A DNA stretch of 64,000 nucleotides from Halostagnicola sp. A56 (GCF_000691505.1 NZ_JMIP02000017.1:358562-422561), one strand, 5' to 3'; shown: positions 26,220 through 34,478, numbered from the stretch's first letter. Numbers and translations are program-made. The notes: generated from the sequence alone by a model not told the origin.

Positions 26220-27743
26220 ATGGACTCGCTAACACGAAGTGAACCCGAGCCACATGAGTACCCTCGAAACGTCGTTTTCGTCGTTCTCGACACCGCTCGA
26301 GCGACGAGCGTGAGCGATCGAACGATGCCAGCGCTGTCCCGACTGGCGACGGCGGGGACGGCGTTCGAAAACGCGTTTGCGACCGCACCGTGGACGCTGC
26401 CCTCCCACGCTTCGATGTTCACCGGGACGTACTCGTCCGAGCACGGAACGCACGGGAACCGCCCCTTTCTGGACGAATCGCTTCGAACGCTTCCCGAGGT
26501 CTTCGCTGACGCCGGGTACGAAACCGTCGGCGTCTCGAACAACACTTGGATCACCGAGGAGTTCGGCTTCGACCGCGGGTTCGATCACCTCCGGCGCGGT
26601 TGGCAGTACATCCAGTCCGAGCACGACATGGGCGCTGTCGTTCGCGGCGAGGACGTTCGCGAGAAACTCGAGGCGACCCGCGAGAACCTCTTTCACGGGA
26701 ACCCGGTGGTAAACGCGACGAACATCCTCTACAGCGAGGTGTTCCAGCCGGCGGGCGACGACGGGGCCGATCGAACGACGACGTGGGTCGAGAACTGGCT
26801 CGAGGGACGGGACGACGACTCGCCGTTCTTCCTATTCTGTAACTACATCGAACCGCACGTCGTCTACGACCCGCCGCGGGAACTCGCCGAGCGGCATCTC
26901 CCCGAGGACGCGAGTTACGAGGCGGCAACGGCGGTTCGGCAGGATCCGCGGGCCTACGACTGTGCGGACTACGAGATCGACGATCGGGAGTTCGCCATGC
27001 TTCGGGGTCTCTACCGGGCCGAACTCGCCTACGTCGACCGACAGATCGCACGACTGCGTCGCGCGCTCGAGGTGACCGGCGAGTGGGAGGAGACGCTGCT
27101 GGTCGTCTGTGGCGACCACGGCGAGCACGTCGGCGAGCACGACTTCTTCGGCCACCAATACAACCTCTACGACACCCTGTTGCACGTCCCGCTGGTGGTC
27201 CACGGCGGCGCGTTCACCGGCGGCGGCACGCGACGCGACCTCGTGCAGTTGCTCGACCTCCCAGAAACTCTCTTCGAGGCGACCGGCATCGAGGACCGCG
27301 CGTTCGCCAAGCAGAGTCAGGGGCGGTCGATGCATCCCGACTCGGACACTGCCCCTCGAGACGCCGTCTTCGCCGAGTACGTCGCTCCACAGCCCTCGAT
27401 CGACCGCCTCAAAGCTCGGTTCGGGGACGTGCCGGACCGCGTTCGAGCGTTCGACCGGCGGCTGCAGGCGATCAGAACGCACGACGCCAAGTACGTCCGC
27501 GGCGACGACGGCTTCGAGCGGTTCCACGACCTCGAGATGGACCCCCACGAACAACGCGACCTCCGTCGGGAACTGGGAGACGAATCGAGAGACAGACGTC
27601 ATCGCGAGCGACTCGAGGCGCTGGCCGGGCGACTCGACGACCGCCTCGGGGACCTCGAGTCGCTCACGGACGAGTCGGAAACCGAGAGCGTCTCGATGCG
27701 CGCGGGAACGAAAGAACGGCTGGCGGATCTAGGATATCTGTAA
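26220..27743 (+). CDS. Sulfatase/alkaline-phosphatase superfamily hydrolase
   Basis: A 507-residue protein of the sulfatase fold. The N-terminal metal site is NVVFVVLDTARA and the C-terminal site is VCGDHGEHVGEHDFFGHQ. At the position of the usual sulfatase C/S-x-P-x-R motif this protein has WTLPSHAS, so the nucleophile would be Thr59 rather than formylglycine; that pattern is frequent in haloarchaeal sulfatase-like proteins and in phosphotransferases of this fold. The real activity may be a phosphodiesterase or transferase, not a sulfatase. ATG 26220 is supported by GGAGG at 26206-26210, nine bases upstream. No signal peptide is visible, suggesting a cytosolic enzyme acting on glycan or lipid-linked substrates. 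Confidence 0.85.
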   Translation: MDSLTRSEPEPHEYPRNVVFVVLDTARATSVSDRTMPALSRLATAGTAFENAFATAPWTLPSHASMFTGTYSSEHGTHGNRPFLDESLRTLPEVFADAGYETVGVSNNTWITEEFGFDRGFDHLRRGWQYIQSEHDMGAVVRGEDVREKLEATRENLFHGNPVVNATNILYSEVFQPAGDDGADRTTTWVENWLEGRDDDSPFFLFCNYIEPHVVYDPPRELAERHLPEDASYEAATAVRQDPRAYDCADYEIDDREFAMLRGLYRAELAYVDRQIARLRRALEVTGEWEETLLVVCGDHGEHVGEHDFFGHQYNLYDTLLHVPLVVHGGAFTGGGTRRDLVQLLDLPETLFEATGIEDRAFAKQSQGRSMHPDSDTAPRDAVFAEYVAPQPSIDRLKARFGDVPDRVRAFDRRLQAIRTHDAKYVRGDDGFERFHDLEMDPHEQRDLRRELGDESRDRRHRERLEALAGRLDDRLGDLESLTDESETESVSMRAGTKERLADLGYL

Positions 27744-28130
27744 ATCACACCGGGATCGAGTGGTTCGAGAGACGAAGTCTCTCGTCATCACGGAAATCGA
27801 AGATTTCCGTACGACCCCGAGCTTTCTCCTTGTATTCTGTAAGGCGATCTCGAGACCGGGTTTTCGCGACGAACGATCGAGCCGAATCGCGACAAACGAC
27901 TCGGGAATTGAAAGCCGTTCGCCGAGTTTTATACGGGTCTCGAGCGTGACCAGGTTCGACTCCTCGAGCGGGGCACCGCCGTCCGCGATCCGTTCGATGT
28001 AATCAACTTCCATTATTCGGTGATCGAGATTGCCTGTTCCCAATCTCGTTGCTTGAACTCGAACGCGTGAATCGAGAGGACGTTGCGGAGAAACGACGGA
28101 AACATGGGGTAGATGTCTACCTGTTCGAGT
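27744..28130. other. Accessory-region spacer containing an HNH relic
   Basis: This 390-bp interval marks the left border of the second accessory block. No intact gene is present. The only recognisable piece is the decayed HNH endonuclease fragment on the minus strand (27900-28013). Otherwise it is lower in G+C with several short AT-rich stretches. Confidence 0.45.
27900..28013 (-). pseudogene. HNH endonuclease fragment
   Basis: A minus-strand frame reads MEVDYIERIADGGAPLEESN followed by LVTLETRIKLGERL. This matches the shape of an HNH core, in which DHI-P-ADGG is followed by NL-TLC--CH, but with Tyr in place of the first catalytic His and without the Cys/His pair. It therefore looks like the inactivated remnant of a mobile-element or restriction-type HNH nuclease. 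Confidence 0.4.
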
Positions 28131-28454
28131 TTATTCGTCTGGATTGACCGGGCCTTTGTATTTGGAGGTAACTTTTTCGCCTTCCCGCCACTGCCAGTAG
28201 TAGTAGCGGTTGTCGTTGATCTCCTTGATCGTGATCGTCGCCTTTGTGGGGACGTCGTCCGGTAGGTCGTCTGGTCGTTCCTTTACCTCATCCTGGTCTG
28301 CACCCTCTTCAAGACGAGCTTCGCGTTCCTTGTGTTCGGCTAGCTCCTCGGCGTACGTAGCAACGTCCTGGAGGTGCTCCGGAGTAGACTCGTTAAGCGT
28401 GGTGACTATCTCCGTCGGGAGACTCGCCGGTGGAGTCGGTGGCTCGTAGGACAT
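28131..28454 (-). CDS. DUF6788-like haloarchaeal accessory protein
   Basis: A 107-residue protein with an N-terminal segment PPTPPASLPTEIVTTLNE, a charged helix (EHLQDVATYAEELAEHKERE) and a C-terminal beta-rich module TITIKEINDNRYYYWQWREG then KVTSKYKGPVNP. I recall this C-terminal YYYWQWREG-SKYKGP pattern as a domain (DUF6788) common on haloarchaeal plasmids and integrated elements. Function unknown; the aromatic, positively charged C-terminus could bind nucleic acid. Followed upstream by an inverted repeat at 28465-28480 that may control it. Confidence 0.78.
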   Translation of the reverse strand: MSYEPPTPPASLPTEIVTTLNESTPEHLQDVATYAEELAEHKEREARLEEGADQDEVKERPDDLPDDVPTKATITIKEINDNRYYYWQWREGEKVTSKYKGPVNPDE

Positions 28455-28464
28455 TGGCTGTTCT

Positions 28465-28480
28465 CGTGTTAACCAACACG
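28465..28480. repeat. Inverted repeat CGTGTT-AACC-AACACG
   Basis: A perfect 6-bp inverted repeat with 4-nt spacer lies 11 bp upstream of the DUF6788-like start codon. The 11-mer TAACCAACACG within it (28470-28480) recurs at 29239-29249, on the other side of the DUF6166-like gene. Possible operator or element-end motif. Confidence 0.4.
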
Positions 28481-28505
28481 GAACGCCAACCCATAGTTTT
28501 GTTGG

Positions 28506-28976
28506 TTAAGCCGGTCTTGTCGGTTCCCTCGCCCGCGGTGCCACTACCACAATGAGAAGTACATCGTCGATCGCGACGACGTCGTCGGTAAGGGTCGCCA
28601 TCGCGGCGTCGATCTTCTCGCCAGTGAGATGCCAGCACGCCGCTGCACCGTCGCACTCCAGTTGTGAGACCACCTGATTCCGGAACGCGATGTAGTGGTC
28701 ACGGGCGAACTGCTCATCGTCGTAGTAGTCGAGAAGGAGCGCGCACGCAAGTTGGGCGGGCCCGCTACCACTGTACCCCCACTCGAACCCGCTTGGACTG
28801 TGGTTGACGATGTCCAGACTGCGCTCGAGGGGGAGTCGCCGATGCTCCGAGAGGTTCAGCACGACGGCTTGGCCGTCGACGCGGAAGCCGACGTACTCGA
28901 CTGCGTCTCGGTGAGACTGACCGGGCGATGCGACTGGAACCGATTCCGAACTTGCTACAGGTACATTCCTGTTCAT
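28506..28976 (-). CDS. DUF6166-like haloarchaeal accessory protein
   Basis: A 156-residue protein; ATG 28976 gives MNRNVPVASSESVPVA. The conserved core reads VEYVGFRVDGQAVVLNLSEH, LNHSPSG-like VNHSPSGFEWGYSGSGPAQL, CALLLDYYDDEQFARDHYIA and WHLTGEKIDAAMA. I associate it with DUF6166, a family frequent on haloarchaeal plasmids and proviruses, with no known activity. It sits next to the DUF6788-like gene, and the pair is a typical mobile-element cargo combination. The competing plus-strand frame at 28695-29126 is its shadow. Confidence 0.78.
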   Translation of the reverse strand: MNRNVPVASSESVPVASPGQSHRDAVEYVGFRVDGQAVVLNLSEHRRLPLERSLDIVNHSPSGFEWGYSGSGPAQLACALLLDYYDDEQFARDHYIAFRNQVVSQLECDGAAACWHLTGEKIDAAMATLTDDVVAIDDVLLIVVVAPRAREPTRPA

Positions 28977-29291
28977 TCGTTGCTCGCGGGCGATTCGGTG
29001 ACCCCCGCACCCCTCTCGGGGGCAATAAACACTACCGCCCCGGAATGGAACATAAATTCTAGGCCAATTACTGACCGTAGAAGGCACCGAAACACCTGCT
29101 CAATAGACCTGTATAGCACATGGTAAGCTCCGGGTTAGAATGTGACAGTTTCCCCGCCAAGCGGGCTTGGTTGTGCTAGTTGAACAAAACCAAATCATCC
29201 GTCGCTACATAACCCTCCTCAAGGCCGTTGATGGGGGGTAACCAACACGCCTTCCGACTATTTAGTAGGGTAGATCCATTCCGGGATTGTG

Positions 29292-30056
29292 TTAGGGCTG
29301 GACTTGATCGGTCGGACGGACGAGGACTTCGTTGATATCGACATGGGGTGGTTGCGAGACGACGAACGTGATCGTTCGAGCGATGTCGTCCGGCTGAAGG
29401 GGACGCAGCCCCGCTGCGTATTCCTCGATACCCTCTTTGATTTCGTCGTCAGGGATGTGTTCGAGGAGTTCTGTCGCGACCGAGCCCGGTTCGATTGTCG
29501 CCACCCTGATCCCGTCTGCCGCAACGTCCAACCGGAGTGAATCGCCGAACATCTTCACACCGGCCTTTGCCGCGTTGTAGTGCGACCCGTTCTCCATGAG
29601 GAACCGTCCGACGACCGAGGAGAGATTGACGATGTGACCGCTCTCTTGCTCCAGCATCGTCGGAATGACTGCGTGGGTGAGTGTGATTAGGCCAGTTAGA
29701 TTGACGTCGATAGTGGTCTGAAGCGTCTCCCGATCCGCATCAGCGATGTGGGTGAGAGGCATGTATCCCGCGTTGTTCACGAGAATGTCGATTCGACCGT
29801 ATTCTTCGGTCGTCGCGTCGACGAGCGCGTCGATGTCGTCGTCGTTCGTAATATCGGTCGGTACGACGAGTGCATCGCCATCGTCCGCTTCGATCTGGGT
29901 TTGGAGTGCCTCCAATTCACCTTCCCGTCGTGCAGCGAGGACAACACTGGCGCCACGGGATGCGAGTGACTTTGCCGTCGCCTCACCGATCCCGGAGGAC
30001 GCTCCAGTGACAATCGCAACCTTTCCATCCAGTTCGGAGCCGAAATCGTCTGACAT
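29292..30056 (-). CDS. Short-chain dehydrogenase/reductase
   Basis: A 254-residue NAD(P)-dependent classical SDR. The cofactor motif VTGASSGIGEATA is followed by AARREGELEAL (an Arg after the second beta strand favours NADP). The structural NNAGYMP, the active-site Ser in VNLSSVVGRF and the YNAAKAGVK Tyr-Lys pair are all present. The C-terminal region EPGSVATELLEHIPDDE and PHVDINEVLVRPTDQ matches the YdfG/serine-dehydrogenase-like group. Substrate unknown. It lies beside the truncated HTH_10 regulator on the same strand and may have been regulated by it. Confidence 0.88.
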   Translation of the reverse strand: MSDDFGSELDGKVAIVTGASSGIGEATAKSLASRGASVVLAARREGELEALQTQIEADDGDALVVPTDITNDDDIDALVDATTEEYGRIDILVNNAGYMPLTHIADADRETLQTTIDVNLTGLITLTHAVIPTMLEQESGHIVNLSSVVGRFLMENGSHYNAAKAGVKMFGDSLRLDVAADGIRVATIEPGSVATELLEHIPDDEIKEGIEEYAAGLRPLQPDDIARTITFVVSQPPHVDINEVLVRPTDQVQP

Positions 30057-30111
30057 CAACTGGAAGGAGGAGCATGACGGCGTTGAGGGTGATGCTATCT
30101 GGAAAGGGGGT

Positions 30112-30690
30112 TTATATGGCCGGCTCGCCGAGCGAGGAAGTGAGGAGTCGACGCTCGCCGCGTCGGAGGAGAGCTGACAGTGAGGGTTGTGAAATATCTA
30201 GTTCCTCAGCGAGTTCCTCGGCTGTGACTTGGCGCGGACTCTCGTAGTACCCACGGGAGATGGCGAGCCTCAGTGCCTCACGTTGCCGGTCGGTTAACCC
30301 ATCCTGTAGCTGGTTCTCAGAGCTGGACGGGTCAGGCGTGATAGAGAGAAGCTCGAATGAAATTCCGGTGTCCTCACACGTCATACGGAATTCGTTGAAC
30401 GTCTCGTGGTCTTTGAAAACCTTCGTCTCACGCCAGCCCTCTGGTGTGATGGTCGTCGATTCCATTTTGGCTACCCCAGAGCGACTGTTGTCGAACGACT
30501 CGAAGGGAGTATCATCAAGATCGACATGGAGTTCGTAGACGGTCTTGTCGTCTGTTTCTCCGAGTAGGGTTACTTCTTCGACTTCGTCGAGCGCAGCCAG
30601 TTCCTTTTCGGAGACGTCGTCGTCGTCGATGTCGATTTCGACGACAAACGTTTGGACATCTGGCTGGAGACAAAGCGCATGCAAAATCAC
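30112..30690 (-). pseudogene. 5'-truncated HTH_10 (bacterio-opsin-activator-type) regulator
   Basis: The C-terminal HTH_10 domain is intact: LTDRQREALRLAISRGYYE, PRQVTAEELAEELDISQPSL and LLRRGERRLLTS. The preceding domain is recognisable from FVVEIDIDDDDVSEKELAAL to CEDTGISFELLS. About 45 residues that normally open such proteins are missing, and no ATG exists in the right place; the best start is a GTG at 30690, and an earlier one would be a TTG at 30735. The truncation coincides with the point where the first gene of the neighbouring operon is also cut. It may still be translated, but I treat it as a broken gene. Confidence 0.6.
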
Positions 30691-30704
30691 TCGGCCTCGT
30701 TCCC

Positions 30705-30845
30705 AGCCTGCCGACCGAGGAGTTAGTCGCCGCAATCATCAGTGAAATAATTCGACAGCTAGCCGAGCAGACCGAACCCCGAGACGAACAGGACGACTCG
30801 AGCGAACAGTCCGAATCGCGAGTGCAAGCGGAGAGCCAATCATGA
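30705..30845 (+). pseudogene. 3' fragment of the first gene of the glycine-zipper operon
   Basis: A plus-strand frame without any start codon reads LPTEELVAAIISEIIRQLAE followed by an acidic tail (QTEPRDEQDDSSEQSESRVQ) and stops at TGA 30843-30845. The stop overlaps the next gene's ATG as ATGA, the translational coupling seen between the other genes here. The frame composition is haloarchaeal up to about 30700 and then becomes the antisense of the HTH_10 regulator. I read it as the tail of a gene whose 5' part was lost when the accessory block was joined. Confidence 0.5.
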
Positions 30846-31390
30846 GTGACAAATCGGTAACCGATCGGATCGACTACGAAGAGATCGTGGACAACATCGA
30901 CCTCGAATCGCTGCTCGAGGGGACCCAGTGGGAGGGAGCGGTCGACGAAGACGAACCGATCGGCGAGGTGCTCGGGCGACAGATCGGCGCGTTCGTCGGC
31001 CGAAAAGTCGGTGAATCGGTCGGCCGAACGATCGGCCAACTCGTCGTCGAGGAGTTGCGCAAGTCTGACCAATCTGACGATGAAGCCGACGACGAGCGAT
31101 CCGAGACAGCGGACGAGTCTGAAGCCGACGAAAACGACGAAGATGACGAGGACGGCGAGGATGGCGAGGATATCGAAGACGGCAGTGACGACGAGGAAGA
31201 CGAGGATAGCGGTGACGAGACCGCGAGCGATGAGTCCGCAGCCGAGACGGACGACGACGGAAACGGAGCCGACGAGGAAGAACCGAACGACGGCGGTGAG
31301 ACCGACGGGGAAAACGATGACGGCGATGCGGACGAGAGCGAATCCGACGAGGAACAGAACGACGGTGCCAACGACACCGACGAGGAATAA
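30842..31390 (+). CDS. Acidic glycine-zipper protein 1
   Basis: A 182-residue protein of unknown function. Residues about 42-68 contain a flawless glycine zipper in which Gly recurs every fourth residue seven times (GEVLGRQIGAFVGRKVG continuing ESVGRTIG). Such repeats pack helices closely and are typical of membrane-inserting or oligomerising proteins. The first 40 residues (DRIDYEEIVDNIDLESLLEG) look like an amphipathic segment. After the zipper come about 110 residues of nearly pure Asp/Glu/Ser/Thr low complexity with repeated GED and DED blocks. No signal peptide. It is translationally coupled to the upstream fragment, and a paralogue follows it. Confidence 0.8.
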   Translation: MSDKSVTDRIDYEEIVDNIDLESLLEGTQWEGAVDEDEPIGEVLGRQIGAFVGRKVGESVGRTIGQLVVEELRKSDQSDDEADDERSETADESEADENDEDDEDGEDGEDIEDGSDDEEDEDSGDETASDESAAETDDDGNGADEEEPNDGGETDGENDDGDADESESDEEQNDGANDTDEE

Positions 31391-31438
31391 TCAAATGGGA
31401 TCGCACAGTCGAGGCGTCCCGTCTCGAGGTGGGATCGG

Positions 31439-32131
31439 ATGAGCGACGAAACGGATCTCCGGACACTGGTTGCCGAGGAGATCAGCGAGCAGGTCGCCGT
31501 CTCCGACCTGTTCGGCGACGGGTCGATCGAGGACAGCGTCGACGCCGACGCGATCGGCGCGACGGTCGGCGGCGAGTTCGGCGCGCGGGTGGGCCGGGAA
31601 CTCGGTGGGGCCGTCGGGCGCGAAATTCACGACGCGATCACGGATCGATCCGAAAACGGAACGAGCTGGTCGGGGCTGTGGTCCGACCTCACGACGGCGG
31701 CTCGCGACGCCGCCGTCGACGCGCTCGAGGGCGAGACAGGGGCCGACGGTGATGAGACGGGAGACGATGCTGGCGAAAGGGACAGTCGCGGTGACGAAGC
31801 AGGCGGCGATGACGAAGCGGGCGGCGATGACGAAGCGGATGGCGATGACGAAGCGGCCAACGAAGACGAAGCGGCCGACGAAGACGTATCCGACGACGCC
31901 GGAGCAGACGGCGAGAGCGAACCCAGTGCTGGCGACCTCGAGGGACTTCGGAAAGAGACGCTGGTAGAGTTTCTCGAGATCGTCTCCTACTCGGACCTCC
32001 AGTCGATCGCCAAAGACGTCGACGTGCGGGCGAACCTCAGCCGCGAGGAAATGGTCGAACGGATCGTCGAGACGGTCTCGGAATCGGAGGACGGAACGTT
32101 CACCGCGACGGCCAACGAGGAGGCATCATGA
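31439..32131 (+). CDS. Acidic glycine-zipper protein 2 with C-terminal SAP/Rho-N-like helix pair
   Basis: A 230-residue paralogue of the preceding protein. The opening (LRTLVAEEISEQVAVSDLFG) precedes a glycine zipper with Gly every fourth residue six times (GATVGGEFGARVGRELG then GAVGREI). A tandem low-complexity repeat GDDEA (residues about 120-145) follows. The C-terminal 50 residues form a distinct module: LRKETLVEFLEIVSYSDLQS then IAKDVDVRANLSREEMVERI, resembling the helix-extended-loop-helix of SAP or Rho-N domains that bind nucleic acid. Function unknown. The stop overlaps the next start (ATGA). Confidence 0.8.
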   Translation: MSDETDLRTLVAEEISEQVAVSDLFGDGSIEDSVDADAIGATVGGEFGARVGRELGGAVGREIHDAITDRSENGTSWSGLWSDLTTAARDAAVDALEGETGADGDETGDDAGERDSRGDEAGGDDEAGGDDEADGDDEAANEDEAADEDVSDDAGADGESEPSAGDLEGLRKETLVEFLEIVSYSDLQSIAKDVDVRANLSREEMVERIVETVSESEDGTFTATANEEAS

Positions 32132-32955
32132 GCGAGGAAACGGAGCGAATCCCGGCGGACGACTCGAGCGACCGGCTCTCGGAACTGCTGTCTTCGGTGC
32201 AGGCGGCCCTCGAGGCCGAAGAAGACATCACGCTGGAACAGTTCGACGACCGGGGCGAATCCGGATCGACGCGGGTCGCCGAACACGCCGGCGCGGCCCG
32301 CGAGTTCGTCGACTCGAACGACCCGCGAACCGTGCTTTCGGCGCTCGGCCTCGACGAACTTCCCGACGGGAGCGAGCCCGATTCGATTCCGGAGGCGTTC
32401 GCTCGCGCATCCGAACCGCAGCTCCGGGAGCTCCGGGCGTTGATCGCGCTCGCGCGCCTTGGGTCGGTCGCAGACGAGGGCTCCGAACCAGAAAGCGAGG
32501 AGACGACCGCCGGTCTCGAGGAGGCTCTGACCGAGCTTCGCGAAACCCTCGGAGAGCGGGCGAGGGAGTCGGCGGGGGACTCCGAGGACAGCGATTCGTC
32601 GGCGCTCGAGTCGACGGTCCAGTCGTTGACGGGGACCAGCGCCACGGAATTCAGCGAGGAACTACGTTCGCTGCAGACGCGACTCGAGGAAATTCGCGAC
32701 GATCGACGCACTCGCGGCGAACAATCGGAGGAGGACGACGAACGCGACGACGACCGAGAGGACGAGCCAGCGGACGGCGGTCAGACGGCCAACCAGGACG
32801 AGGGTGGACTCGTCGATAGTCTGAACCTCGGTGACCAGAGCGGCGAGAACGGTTCGTCGACGGGACGATCGACCATGTACTCGACGATGCCGTCGTCGAA
32901 CCGACCGGACATGAACGCCGTCGCTCGCCCGTCGACGATGCCGGATCGAAACTGA
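32128..32955 (+). CDS. Acidic coiled-coil-like protein, third gene of the zipper operon
   Basis: A 275-residue soluble acidic protein without a zipper. It has several helical segments (LSELLSSVQAALEAEED, LRELRALIALARLGSV, LEEALTELRETLGERARE, EELRSLQTRLEEIRDD), a central Ser/Asp-rich linker, and a C-terminal tail that is unusually rich in Met, Ser, Thr and Pro (TMYSTMPSSNRPDMNAVARP). The tail contrasts with the rest and could be an interaction motif. ATGA coupling to the preceding gene argues for stoichiometric expression. I recognise no family. Confidence 0.78.
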   Translation: MSEETERIPADDSSDRLSELLSSVQAALEAEEDITLEQFDDRGESGSTRVAEHAGAAREFVDSNDPRTVLSALGLDELPDGSEPDSIPEAFARASEPQLRELRALIALARLGSVADEGSEPESEETTAGLEEALTELRETLGERARESAGDSEDSDSSALESTVQSLTGTSATEFSEELRSLQTRLEEIRDDRRTRGEQSEEDDERDDDREDEPADGGQTANQDEGGLVDSLNLGDQSGENGSSTGRSTMYSTMPSSNRPDMNAVARPSTMPDRN

Positions 32956-33062
32956 ACGACGATAGGACCGTGTGTCTCCGCTCCTCGAGCGCCGTCACCC
33001 CTCAAAATTGGCTTTGACCGGTTCCCGACCGTGTTTTGGTCCCTCGACCGTGTTCGGGGTCG

Positions 33063-33455
33063 TTACTGTGCTTTGAGCCACGATTCGGCTTCGTCCCGAT
33101 CGCTGAAGATCCGCGATTTGTTGTCGTTCGAGCCGAACTCCTCGACGAGGTCATCGACCGACATGTTCGCAACGACGCTTTCCGGCTGGAGAACCGCGAT
33201 GTTCGAGAGCGTCGTCTCGAACGCTCGAGGATGCCACTCCTCCTGGGTCCATTCCTGATCGTCCTGCGTTACGGTCCCGAGGTCGCGGAGATCCGCGAGC
33301 CAGTTCGTCGCGCCCTTCTCTTCGACCAGTTCCAGACCCGTCTCGAGACCGTTTCGGTACGCGTCTCCGCTCGCGAACGAGTGCCAGTCCATGACGACGG
33401 CCTCGATCGACGGGTCCCACTCGATGGTTATTGCATCTGATTCGTAATATGCCAT
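33063..33455 (-). CDS. SpoIIAA-like/STAS-type small protein
   Basis: A 130-residue protein with the layout of the SpoIIAA-like fold: N-terminal beta strands (YESDAITIEWDPSIEAVVMDW), a helix (YRNGLETGLELVEEKGATNW), the strand LADLRDLGTV, and a C-terminal half containing VVANMSVDDLVEEFGSN. Homologues bind small ligands or act in anti-sigma-like partner switching in bacteria; a haloarchaeal role is not known. It is a single gene with AT-rich flanks and converges with the glycine-zipper operon. Confidence 0.7.
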   Translation of the reverse strand: MAYYESDAITIEWDPSIEAVVMDWHSFASGDAYRNGLETGLELVEEKGATNWLADLRDLGTVTQDDQEWTQEEWHPRAFETTLSNIAVLQPESVVANMSVDDLVEEFGSNDNKSRIFSDRDEAESWLKAQ

Positions 33456-33719
33456 ATCTGATGCAATAGATTGTAGATCACATAAACATTCTTGCCAAAA
33501 TAACTGTTCCCTGTCAACGGTGAACAGTGGGGGATAGCATATAGATATGACACTCTCAACCTTTACAATTGGTATTCGTTCCTACATGGGCGGTATGCGA
33601 CACACGTAGTAAAATATAATTGAAATATATGTTAGAATGAGGTACACTGCTGTTAAACGTAACAGTATACCGACCGGTAGCCAGAACTGCTATCCGTCGA
33701 CGGACCGTCTCTTTCCGTG
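33456..33719. other. AT-rich spacer between divergent genes
   Basis: 264 bp of markedly low G+C separate the SpoIIAA-like gene (minus) from an SDR gene (plus). It must hold both promoters. AAAATATAATTGAAATATATG around 33609-33630 is the most TATA-like stretch. No coding frame. Confidence 0.45.
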
Positions 33720-34478
33720 ATGAAGTTACTCGAAGACGATACAGCGATCGTAACGGGTGCCGCATCGGGAATCGGTCGAACGACGGCCAAGACCTTCGCG
33801 AACAACGGCGCGGCCGTCGTGGTCGCCGACGTCGACGAGGACGGCGGCGCGGAAACTGTCGACGACATCACCGCGAACGGCGGCGAGGCGACGTTCGTCC
33901 GAGCGGACGTCTCGGACGCGGACGAAGCCGAGCGAATGATCGAAACGGCCGTCGACGAGTACGGCGGTCTCGACGTGCTGTTCAACAACGCGGCGATCGA
34001 AGGGCCGGTCGACCGCCTCGAGGACTACGATACCGACGCGTTCGAGCAAGTGATCGACGTGAACCTCAAAGGCGTCTGGAACGGGATGAAGTACGGCATC
34101 GAGGCGATGCGTGCGGACGACGGCGGATCGATTATCAGCGCCTCTTCGATCGGTGGCGAGGTCGCCGTTCCCCAGTACAGCGGCTACGGCGCGGCGAAAG
34201 CAGCGGTGGGTCAACTGACGAAGTACGCCGCTATCGAGTACGCAGAGGAAGGGATCCGAGCGAACGCCGTCGCCCCCGGCATCGTTCAGACCGAAATGAT
34301 CGAACGCACGATCGACGAACACCCGGAGATGGAAGCGCAGTTCCTGAACACCGAACCGATGCCCGGACTCGCTGATCCAGCGGAAATCGCCAACGCGGTG
34401 TTGTTCCTCGGATCGGATCTCTCCTCTCGAGTGACCGGCGTCACGCTGCCCGTTGAAGGCGGCTACCTCGCCCAATAG
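33720..34478 (+). CDS. Short-chain dehydrogenase/reductase (glucose-1-dehydrogenase-like)
   Basis: A 252-residue classical SDR. It shows VTGAASGIGRTTA, VVADVDEDGG (Asp after the second strand, favouring NAD), LFNNAAIEGP, ISASSIGGEV with the active-site Ser, and GYGAAKAAVGQ with the Tyr-x3-Lys pair. The C-terminus VTGVTLPVEGGYLAQ closes the substrate pocket as usual. ATG 33720 is preferred over the overlapping GTG at 33717. Substrate not determinable. Confidence 0.9.
   Translation: MKLLEDDTAIVTGAASGIGRTTAKTFANNGAAVVVADVDEDGGAETVDDITANGGEATFVRADVSDADEAERMIETAVDEYGGLDVLFNNAAIEGPVDRLEDYDTDAFEQVIDVNLKGVWNGMKYGIEAMRADDGGSIISASSIGGEVAVPQYSGYGAAKAAVGQLTKYAAIEYAEEGIRANAVAPGIVQTEMIERTIDEHPEMEAQFLNTEPMPGLADPAEIANAVLFLGSDLSSRVTGVTLPVEGGYLAQ

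Noticed and set aside
30723..30845. Gas vesicle protein tail
   Set aside because: The EELVAAIISEIIRQL stretch superficially resembles a Gvp helix but lacks any conserved Gvp motif, and no gvp genes are nearby.
30874..31377. Poly-Ser/Pro minus-strand frame opposite glycine-zipper protein 1
   Set aside because: It is the reverse complement of the Asp/Glu repeats; no start context and no independent conservation expected.
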